Below, one piece after another: positions 27,710 through 34,521 of a stretch of DNA of 64,000 nt (the first letter of the stretch is position 1; the number at the start of each line of letters is the position of its first letter). This stretch comes from Hyphomonadaceae bacterium (GTDB taxonomy: Bacteria; Pseudomonadota; Alphaproteobacteria; Caulobacterales; Hyphomonadaceae), in NCBI GenBank assembly GCA_022844345.1, contig JALHLU010000017.1, forward strand, positions 1-64,000, written 5' to 3'. The notes below the pieces were generated by a model that saw only the letters and a list, made by a program, of their open reading frames with translations, searched no databases and was not told the origin of the DNA. The translations under genes were made by a program, and so were the position numbers.

Positions 27710-28366
27710 ATGTCAATCCACAACGCGAAGAAAACAGTGCTGACCGGAGTCGGCGAGGTGGCGAAGGGGCTTGGGCATGTGCACCGGGTCGAAATCCTCG
27801 AGCTTCTTGCCCAGGGCGAGAGGAGCGTCGAAGCGCTGGCTGAACGGGCGGGCTTGTCGGTCGCGAACGCATCCCAGCACCTTCGGTTCATGCGCCAGGC
27901 GGGTCTGCTCGCGTCGCGGCGGGACGGCAAGCGCATCCTCTACCGGGTCAGCGATGTGAAAGTCATCGAGCTCCTTGGCGCGCTACGCCGCGTCGCCGAG
28001 CTTAATCTGGCGGCGGTGCGCGAGGCCATCGGCGGCTACTTCCGCGAACGCGACGCCATGGAGCCTGTCTCGCGCGACGAGCTCACCCGTCGGATGAAGG
28101 ATGACCTGGTAACGGTGCTCGACGTGCGGCCGGAGGACGAATTCGACGCGGGGCATTTGGCAGGCTCCATCAACATCCCGCTACGCCAGTTGGCCGCGCG
28201 CCTGCGTGAGCTTCCGGAAGGCCAGGAGATCGTCGCATACTGCCGCGGCCCCTATTGCGTGTTCGCCTTCGAGGCTGTTGCCCTGTTGCGCAGGAGCGGG
28301 TTCAAGGCCCGCCGGCTGGAGGATGGCTATCCCGAATGGAGGGCCGCCGGGCTGCCGGTAGAGTAG
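27710..28366 (+). CDS. ArsR-family regulator fused to a rhodanese domain
   Basis: From the ATG at 27710 the product is 218 residues (a TTG at 27692 is possible). Residues to about 90 form a winged-helix ArsR domain ('RSVEALAERAGLSVANASQHLRFMR'). From about 115 a rhodanese domain follows with 'VLDVRPEDEFDAGHLAGSI' and the active loop 'YCRGPYC'. These two are the only cysteines in the protein; the HTH domain has none, so a metal site of the ArsR or SmtB type is absent. It probably senses reactive sulfur and represses the divergent MBL gene and itself. Confidence 0.88.
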   Translation: MSIHNAKKTVLTGVGEVAKGLGHVHRVEILELLAQGERSVEALAERAGLSVANASQHLRFMRQAGLLASRRDGKRILYRVSDVKVIELLGALRRVAELNLAAVREAIGGYFRERDAMEPVSRDELTRRMKDDLVTVLDVRPEDEFDAGHLAGSINIPLRQLAARLRELPEGQEIVAYCRGPYCVFAFEAVALLRRSGFKARRLEDGYPEWRAAGLPVE

Positions 28367-28458
28367 ACATACGCGACGAGGAGATCGTTCGAACAGCCGT
28401 TCCCCTGCGTGCTGGGGGACTGGATCGCTCAACATGGTCAAGCCAGGAGGAGGACACC

Positions 28459-29205
28459 ATGGGTAGAATTCTCGCACTTGTTTACGGCATCGCCTGCTAC
28501 GCCCTGTTTTTCGTGACGTTCCTGTATTCCATCGCCTTTGTCGGCAACTACCGGATCGACGGCCTGGTGCCGAAGACGATCGACTCCGGCGTGATGGGGG
28601 CGATCGTTCCCTCGATCGCCATCGACCTGCTGCTGCTCGGCGTCTTCGCCGTGCAGCACAGCGTCATGGCTCGCCCCGGCTTCAAGGCCGCCTGGACCAG
28701 GATCGTGCCTCAGTCGCTCGAGCGCAGCACTTACGTGCTGTTATCGAGCCTGGCGCTGATCCTGCTGTTCTGGCAGTGGCGGCCTCTGACCCAACCGATC
28801 TGGATCGTCGACAATGCCCTTGCTCACGATCTGCTGGTGGGGCTGTTCTTCGCGGGCTGGGTCATAGTGCTGTTGTCGACCTTCATGATCGACCATTTCG
28901 AGTTGTTCGGCCTGAGACAGGTGCTGCACAACATGCGTGGTCGGAAGGCGCCCTCGATGGCGTTCAAGATGGTGGCTTTCTACCGGATCGTGCGTCATCC
29001 CATCATGCTCGGGTTCGTCATCGCGTTCTGGGCGACGCCGGCGATGACACTGGGACATCTGTTGTTCGCGGGGGTGACGACAATCTACATCCTCGTGGCG
29101 CTGCACTTTGAGGAGCGCGATCTGGTCGCAGGCCTTGGAGATGACTATGTACGATACCGCACCCGGGTGCGCATGATCATCCCGCTGCCCAAGCATCGCC
29201 CGTAG
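28459..29205 (+). CDS. mddA: Methanethiol S-methyltransferase (MddA-like, NnrU-related)
   Basis: The ATG at 28459 follows AGGAGGACACC. The 248-residue product has five to six membrane segments, opening 'YGIACYALFFVTFLYSIAFVGN', and the C-terminal methyltransferase signature 'FYRIVRHPIMLGFVIAFWATP' and 'HFEERDLVAGLGDDYVRYR'. This matches MddA, which methylates methanethiol to dimethyl sulfide; the family also includes NnrU-like proteins, so the substrate is not certain. It lies 92 bases after the ArsR-rhodanese gene on the same strand, consistent with a sulfur function. Confidence 0.82.
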   Translation: MGRILALVYGIACYALFFVTFLYSIAFVGNYRIDGLVPKTIDSGVMGAIVPSIAIDLLLLGVFAVQHSVMARPGFKAAWTRIVPQSLERSTYVLLSSLALILLFWQWRPLTQPIWIVDNALAHDLLVGLFFAGWVIVLLSTFMIDHFELFGLRQVLHNMRGRKAPSMAFKMVAFYRIVRHPIMLGFVIAFWATPAMTLGHLLFAGVTTIYILVALHFEERDLVAGLGDDYVRYRTRVRMIIPLPKHRP

Positions 29206-29294
29206 CGGCAACTGGCCTGACTTTCGATGCCAGATGTTGGCTGCGCTGACACGCTAGACTCGCCTGTGCTCGCATAGTTGGAACTGGGTAACTG

Positions 29295-29618
29295 ATGACG
29301 GCTCTCGCATATGTCGGAGCAGCGCTCGCCGAGATCGCTGGATGCTTCTCATTCTGGGCATGGCTGCGGCTGGACAAGTCACCTTGGTATCTAGTACCCG
29401 GAATGGTTTCGCTCGCCCTATTCGCATACCTCCTGACCTTGGTGGACAGTGAAGCGGCAGGGCGTGCCTATGCGGCCTACGGCGGCGTTTACATAGCTGC
29501 TTCGATTATCTGGCTTTGGCTTGTAGAGGGCGCTAGGCCCGACAGATGGGACATTGGAGGAACGGCGATCTGCCTGATCGGGGCAGCAATCATTCTGTAT
29601 GGTCGCCGCCTCGCTTAG
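29295..29618 (+). CDS. ynfA: YnfA (UPF0060) family small membrane protein
   Basis: The 107-residue protein has four membrane segments. It opens '[21 protein letters not shown]' and contains '[18 protein letters not shown]' and '[21 protein letters not shown]', diagnostic of YnfA. Such proteins resemble small multidrug transporters; a general function is not settled. A GTAACTG stretch precedes the ATG, with no strong ribosome site. Confidence 0.9.
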   Translation: MTALAYVGAALAEIAGCFSFWAWLRLDKSPWYLVPGMVSLALFAYLLTLVDSEAAGRAYAAYGGVYIAASIIWLWLVEGARPDRWDIGGTAICLIGAAIILYGRRLA

Positions 29619-29628
29619 CGGCATGTCG

Positions 29629-29870
29629 TCAAGTACAAGTTCTCTGGGTTATATTAAACGTGCAGGCAATGCCCATGGTAGCGAGACTTTCAAGGTTCAG
29701 GAGCAGCGCAGCCGTCGATACCTTCGTCGCTGCCAGGCCAAGCATCAGAAGAACCGGCCCGATGATGCCGCCGGTCAGAATTGTGCCACAGCCGGGCAGA
29801 TCGGAAGCGCAAACGAAGCCTCGCCTGATCTGTGTTGCACAATTCTGACCGGCGAAGTCCCAGAGACTCT
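29629..29870 (-). pseudogene. Fragment of a second EamA/DMT transporter gene
   Basis: Bases 29665-29860 resemble 24641-24836 in the frameshifted EamA gene at roughly 80-85 percent by eye. Minus-strand translation gives 'LTGGIIGPVLLMLGLAATK' and 'STAALLLNLESLATMGIA', then diverges where the neighbouring sequence begins. Both ends of the gene are missing. The fragment sits among perfect inverted repeats, so it was probably cut and rearranged together with the flanking DUF2332 fragment. Confidence 0.78.
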
Positions 29871-30019
29871 CGCGGGCGTTTCCATGGCTTGAGGCCATAG
29901 GTCCGACCGGCATAGTCCCCCCTATCGGCAGAAACCTACGGCCGGGAGACAATGGCTAGTGTCGGCGGGCGGGGCTGGTTATCCACCTTCACCGAATTGG
30001 GCATTGCCTGCACGTTTAA
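29654..30019. repeat. 21-base perfect inverted repeat flanking gene fragments
   Basis: The arm at 29654-29674 (TTAAACGTGCAGGC... ) is the exact reverse complement of 29999-30019. The arms are separated by about 324 bases that include the EamA fragment, and one arm lies at each fragment edge. This is far longer than chance for the distance. Confidence 0.8.
29770..29853. repeat. 17-base perfect inverted repeat within the EamA fragment
   Basis: GCCGGTCAGAATTGTGC at 29770-29786 is repeated in reverse complement at 29837-29853, 50 bases apart. The intact-length relative at 24641-24836 does not have this symmetry, so it arose in this copy. Confidence 0.75.
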
Positions 30020-30458
30020 GCCAATGGGTGGACAAACCCAGGATATCGCTTGTGGCGACCACGCGGTGTCCGCCGCTCGGCCACTGATAGAGTTCGAGTC
30101 TGGGTGGTCTGTTTGGACCGTTGCCCTCGAGCTGCATCAGTGCCACGGGTGCCTCGGATGTCGCGGCGGCAGCCGCTTGCCGAAGCGTCTCGTGAATGTC
30201 GGCGCGGGTCTGCTCGTCAAAATAGAGTGCGGAGAAGGATGTATAGAGCACTGTGGCGACGCCGGGCCTTGGTCCGGCCAGTTGGTGTTTGATCCAGTGG
30301 GCGGCATCGCAGCAATCGACGATAGCGGGATCGACGGAGGTCAATGCCATGGCGGCATCGATCCGGGCGAGGCGGGACGGATGATCGCCCCAGATGAACG
30401 ACCTGAGGCGCATGCGCGCATCCGCGTCACCCACATCGATTGGACTAATACCAACCGC
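29979..30458 (-). pseudogene. C-terminal fragment of a DUF2332 protein
   Basis: About 150 residues in the minus frame match my recollection of the DUF2332 C-terminal half: 'GISPIDVGDADARMRLRSFIWGD', 'PRPGVATVLYTSFSALYFDEQTR' and 'PPRLELYQWPSGGHRVVATS'. The N-terminal half is missing; the frame enters directly from the edge of the insertion-sequence region near 30458. At the other end the final residues pass into the inverted-repeat arm at 29999-30019, so the natural C-terminus may also be replaced. Confidence 0.6.
30442..30455. repeat. Left arm of a 14-base imperfect inverted repeat bounding the IS region
   Basis: GGACTAATACCAAC here pairs with GTTGGTATCAGTTC at 34129-34142 with 12 of 14 bases matching. 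Together the arms bracket the IS91-type and IS630 elements. However, the left arm also reads as part of the DUF2332 frame (GISP), so the match may be fortuitous. Confidence 0.4.
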
Positions 30459-30531
30459 GTCGATTTGTGACTCGTAGGGGATTGAACGAACCCGCTTACG
30501 CGGGATTTGAGTGAGCGTTTAGGGGGAAGCG

Positions 30532-30582
30532 CTCCTGTCTGAGAGGATTGCGGTTGTTGAAGCCCGATCCTAGAGACAGGAG
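30532..30582 (+). promoter_or_regulatory. Stem-loop covering the ribosome site of the IS91-associated recombinase
   Basis: CTCCTGTCT (30532-30540) and AGACAGGAG (30574-30582) form a perfect nine-base stem that includes the AGGAG ribosome site eight bases before the ATG at 30591. Shorter hairpins lie just upstream (CCCGC/GCGGG at about 30491-30504). It could limit translation of the recombinase or form part of the element's terminal structure. Confidence 0.5.
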
Positions 30583-30590
30583 TACTCCCG

Positions 30591-31451
30591 ATGGCCGAGA
30601 TGAGCCCCCTGCGCCGGCGCATGATCGAGGACATGACCGTCCGCAATCTGTCGCCGGCGACGCAGCGATCCTACCTGCACGCGGTTACGAAGTTCAGCCG
30701 ATATTTTGGCCGCTCGCCGGAGCGGCTGGATATCGAGGATGTACGGGCCTTCCAGGTCCATCTGGTCTCGACGGGCATCTCGTGGCCGGCGCTGAACCAG
30801 ACGGTCTGCGCGTTACGGTTCTTCTACGGTGTCACGCTCGGTCACGGCGAGATTCCCGAGCGGATCCCGTATGCGCGCGAGCCGCGCAAGTTGCCGGTGG
30901 TGCTGAGCGCCGACGAGGTGGTGCGGTTTCTCGAAGCGGTGCCGAGCCTGAAGACGCGTGTCGTGCTGACGACGGCCTACGCGGCCGGACTGCGGGCGTC
31001 CGAGGCGGTCGGCCTGAAGGTCGCCGATATCGACAGCGGCCGGATGGTGATCCGCGTCGAGCACGGCAAGGGCGGCAAGGACCGTTACGTCATGCTGTCG
31101 GCGCAGCTGCTGGGCGTGCTGCGCACCTACTGGCGCCTCGCCCGCCCCAGGACATGGCTGTTCCCGGGCCGTGACGAGAGCAAGCCGATCGACGTCCAGG
31201 TGCTTTATGCGGCTTGCCGCTCCGCGTGCGCGGCGGCCGGCCTGGCCAAGCGGGTGACGGTGCATACGCTGCGGCACAGCTTCGCCACGCACCTGCTGGA
31301 GAGCGGCACCGATATCCGCATCATCCAGGTGCTGCTGGGGCACAGCAACCTGTCGAGCACGGCCCGCTACACGCGGGTCTCGAGCGGCCTGATCCGGCGC
31401 ACCGAGAGCCCGCTCGACAGGCTCTCGCTCGACGTGGTGCCACCGGCGTGA
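30591..31451 (+). CDS. Tyrosine recombinase associated with an IS91-type element
   Basis: The 286-residue product has an N-terminal SAM-like DNA-binding domain ('NLSPATQRSYLHAVTKFSRYF') and a C-terminal catalytic domain with the Arg in 'AAGLRASEAVGLK', 'HTLRHSFATHLLESG', 'LLGHSNLSSTARYTRV', giving the R-H-R-H-Y set of tyrosine recombinases. Recombinases of this type are commonly encoded just before the transposase in one branch of IS91-like elements. The transposase ATG follows nine bases after the stop. Confidence 0.9.
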   Translation: MAEMSPLRRRMIEDMTVRNLSPATQRSYLHAVTKFSRYFGRSPERLDIEDVRAFQVHLVSTGISWPALNQTVCALRFFYGVTLGHGEIPERIPYAREPRKLPVVLSADEVVRFLEAVPSLKTRVVLTTAYAAGLRASEAVGLKVADIDSGRMVIRVEHGKGGKDRYVMLSAQLLGVLRTYWRLARPRTWLFPGRDESKPIDVQVLYAACRSACAAAGLAKRVTVHTLRHSFATHLLESGTDIRIIQVLLGHSNLSSTARYTRVSSGLIRRTESPLDRLSLDVVPPA

Positions 31452-31460
31452 TCCAGCATC

Positions 31461-32657
31461 ATGCCGGCCGGTCTGGAACTGGCGGACGTGTTCCGCCACC
31501 ATGGCGAGGACTATCGCCGCGCGCATGACGGTCACCTGGGCCGCGTCGAGCGGCGGGTGATGAGCGCCATAGAGCTGTGCCGGACGGCGGCGCTGGGCGG
31601 CCATGTCGAGCGTTGTTCCGACTGCGGCCTCGTCCGCCAGGCCTACAACTCCTGCCGCAACCGGCACTGTCCGAAGTGCCAGGGACACGCCCGCGCCGAC
31701 TGGCTCGCGGCCCGGCAGGCCGAGTTGCTGCCCGTGCCCTACTTCCACGTCGTCTTCACGCTCCCGGCCGAGGTTGCCGGCGTCGCCTTCCAGAACAAGG
31801 CGGTGCTCTATGCCATGCTGTTCCGCACCGCGGCCGAGACGCTGCGCACGGTCGCCGCCGACCCGAGGCATCTCGGCGCCGAGATCGGTCTTGTCGCCGT
31901 GCTCCACACCTGGGGCCAGAACCTGCACCATCATCCGCACGTCCATTGCGTCGTGCCGGGCGGCGGGCTGTCGCTGGAGCCTGCCCCGGCGGAAGCCGGA
32001 GGCAGGCACTGGGTCGCCTGCCGGCCAGGCTTCTTCCTGCCGGTGCGCGTGCTCTCGCGGCTGTTCCGCCGATTGTTCCTCGACGCCCTGCGCGCCGCCT
32101 TCGAGAGCGGCCAACTCGGCTTCTTCGGCGAACTCGCCAAGCTCGCGGAACCCGCCGCCTTCACCCGATGGCTCGCCGAGCGGCGCCGGGTCGAATGGGT
32201 GGTCTACGCCAAGCCGCCCTTCGGCGGCCCCGCCCAGGTGCTGGCCTATCTCGGCCGCTACACCCACCGCGTCGCCATCGCCAACTCCCGGCTGGTCAGC
32301 CTGACCGATACCCAGGTCGGCTTCCGCTGGAAGGACTATCGCCACCACGGCAAGACCAAGACCCTGACCCTCGACGCGCACGAGTTCATCCGCCGCTTCC
32401 TGCTCCACACCCTGCCGGACGGCTTCCATCGCATCCGCCATTACGGCTTCCTCGCCAACGGCCATCGCGCGGCGAAGATCGCGCTCTGCCGCACGCTGCT
32501 CGGGGCGCCGGCGCCGAGCCCGGAAGAGCAACCCGGCGTCGGCGGAACCGTGCCGGCGACCGAGCGGTGCCCCTGCTGCGGCGGTGCCATGATCGTCCTC
32601 GGTACGCTGCCACGGCCGGAATCATGCCGCCCATCCTGCCAATGGGACACCTCATGA
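31461..32657 (+). CDS. tnpA: IS91-family transposase (HUH, Y2 type)
   Basis: The 398-residue product has an N-terminal zinc-binding region ('CSDCGLVRQAYNSCRNRHCPKC'-type, split Cys pairs), the HUH motif in 'HHHPHVHCVVPGGG' and the paired tyrosines in 'YLGRYTHRVAI', the marks of rolling-circle IS91 transposases. A C-terminal CPCCGG may bind another zinc. Length is near the family norm and the frame is intact, so the element could still be active. Confidence 0.93.
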   Translation: MPAGLELADVFRHHGEDYRRAHDGHLGRVERRVMSAIELCRTAALGGHVERCSDCGLVRQAYNSCRNRHCPKCQGHARADWLAARQAELLPVPYFHVVFTLPAEVAGVAFQNKAVLYAMLFRTAAETLRTVAADPRHLGAEIGLVAVLHTWGQNLHHHPHVHCVVPGGGLSLEPAPAEAGGRHWVACRPGFFLPVRVLSRLFRRLFLDALRAAFESGQLGFFGELAKLAEPAAFTRWLAERRRVEWVVYAKPPFGGPAQVLAYLGRYTHRVAIANSRLVSLTDTQVGFRWKDYRHHGKTKTLTLDAHEFIRRFLLHTLPDGFHRIRHYGFLANGHRAAKIALCRTLLGAPAPSPEEQPGVGGTVPATERCPCCGGAMIVLGTLPRPESCRPSCQWDTS

Positions 32658-33047
32658 CCGCATGGCGTCCGACCCGCATCGACCTGCTGGTACCGGGCGG
32701 CGCGCGCTCCGGCCGAGGCCGCGCGCCGCCTCGCCACGAGCGCGGCTTCATGCCGGGCCGGAACGACCACGACAACGACAAAGCCGCCACCATCGGGGGC
32801 GCCCGTGAGGCCGCCGAACCCTGCCAACGGCTCCATGGCCTCCTGGCCCGCCGTCAGCGAGGCATCCCGGACCGGGCCGAACAGCCTCAATCCCCATAGC
32901 CAGCCCGCGCCATCCCGCAGGTTCGCTCAATCCGGCTTCAATGAGGTCGCGATCCAGCCCTCGACCGCCGCCAGAGCCGCGCGACCTCACAGAAGCCTCC
33001 AGATTCCCCTTTTGTGCGCGATCTGATTCAAGTGTGACAAAGGAGAT
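32658..33047. other. Non-coding tail between the IS91 transposase and the IS630 element
   Basis: These 390 bases have no convincing gene; the open frames in them are GC-rich chance frames. It probably contains the right terminal region of the IS91-type element and the left flank of the IS630 gene. Confidence 0.5.
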
Positions 33048-34120
33048 TTGCCATGCCCCCGATATAGGATCGCGCTTCGTGAGGACTACGACGCCGAGGA
33101 ACTGCGCCGCCTGGCGCGGCGCAGCCGGGACAACCGCCAGACCCGTCGGCTGCTGGCGCTGGCTGCGGTCTACGACGGCATGAGCCGGGAAGCCGCCGCG
33201 ACGGTGGGTGGCATGGACCGGCAGACGCTGCGGGATTGGGTTCATCGCTTCAACGCCGAAGGGCCGGAAGGCTTCACGGACCGGCCGCGTTCGGGGATGC
33301 CGCGCTGGTTGAGCCCGCCGCAGATGGGGGTGCTGGCCGAGATCGTCGAGACCGGCCCCGATCTTGCGGTCGACGGGGTCGTGCGCTGGCGGCGGGTCGA
33401 CCTGCGGCGGGTCATCGAGGAGCGCTTCGGCATCCTCTACAGCGAGCGCGGGATCAGCGACCTGCTCAAGGCGCTGTCGTTCTCCTACATCAGCGGCCGG
33501 CCGAAGCATCCGGGCCAGGACACCCCGGTCCTCGAGGCGTTCAAAAAAACTTCCCGCGCACGCTCGAGGCCCACATAGGCCACCTGCCCAAGGGGCGGCC
33601 GATCGAGGTCTGGTTCCAGGACGAGGCCCGGCTCGGCCAGAAGAACGGCCGCACCCGGATCTGGGCGAAGAGAGGCACGCGCCCCTCTCTGCCGGCCGAC
33701 CAGCGCTACGAGAACGCCTATCTGTTCGGGGCGATCTGCCCCAGGCGCGGCGTCGGCGCCGCGCTCATGCTGCTCCGCGCCGACACCCACGCCATGCAGA
33801 TGCATCTCGACGAGATCAGCCGCGCCGTCGCACGCCGCGCCCATGCCGTCGTCCTCATGGACCGGGCGGGATGGCACAGTACCGACAAGCTCAAGGTTCC
33901 GAAGAACCTCACCATCATCCTGCTGCCCTCACGCTCGCCCGAACTCAACCCGGTCGAGAAGGTCTGGCAATATCTTCGTCACAACTGGCTGTCCAACCGC
34001 GTCTTCGAAACCTACGACGACGTCCTCGACGCCGGGTGCGAAGCGTGGAACCGCCTCATCGCTCAACCCGAAACCATCACATCAATCGGCTTGAGGGACT
34101 GGGCTCACGCAGGTCAATAA
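33048..34120 (+). CDS. IS630-family transposase in two frames (programmed -1 frameshift)
   Basis: The first frame runs from 33048 to 33578 and encodes the helix-turn-helix part ('VYDGMSREAAATVGGMDRQTLRDWVHRF'). The second frame continues from the A7 run at 33543-33549 to 34120 and carries the DDE domain: 'VWFQDEARLGQKN', 'VVLMDRAGWH' and 'LPSRSPELNPVEKVWQYL'. A -1 slip at the A7 run joins them, as is usual for this IS group. The only in-frame start is a TTG at 33048 badly placed behind AGGAGA; the ATG at 33053 is out of frame and stops after four codons, which suggests a one-base change near 33063. Confidence 0.85.
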
Positions 34121-34521
34121 CCCCTGCCGTTGGTATCAGTTCATCTCGGCGGGCAGCCGGCCGCAGCTTTCGCTACTTGATCCCGAAGGCTGCAAATCGC
34201 GGATTACGGTTCAGCCGCTCCTCGACGGGGACAATATGACCCTTGGTATCGAACGCAATACTAACGTTCGTTCGGTCTGCAAGATGGCTGGCCGAAAGAC
34301 CTTCTTGGCCTTCTTCATTCGCATGCGATCTGCGGGAAGGCCACTGAATTCCGCAGCCATGGCCTTTGCCCTGGATATACCTGCCCAAACGCAGCGCCTG
34401 TATGCTTAATGCAAGCGCTAGATCGAGACGATAAAGGGGGAATCAACTTCATCACACTGTTCCTCAAACCTCCGACCGGGACCGGAGCATCGCGCAGAGT
34501 AGATAAACTTTGAATTATGCG
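34121..34521. other. Intergenic stretch after the IS630 element
   Basis: Bases 34129-34142 form the right arm of the 14-base inverted repeat mentioned at 30442. A 71-codon minus-strand frame (34173-34388) ends 'VPVEERLNRNPRFAAFGIK'; it could be a remnant C-terminus but I do not recognise it. No other feature is evident. Confidence 0.45.

Larger units (their letters stand above)
30484..33032 (+). mobile_element. IS91-type element with tyrosine recombinase, approximate limits
   Basis: The unit holds the recombinase and transposase genes. Limits are tentative: a GAAC doublet at 30484-30491 next to small hairpins on the left and CAAG at 33029-33032 on the right resemble the tetranucleotides used by IS91-family elements. 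These elements lack terminal inverted repeats and target duplication, so ends cannot be proven from one copy. Confidence 0.55.

Noticed and set aside
30813-32531. Minus-strand open frame opposite the IS91 recombinase and transposase
   Set aside because: Spans two well supported genes on the other strand and lacks any domain.
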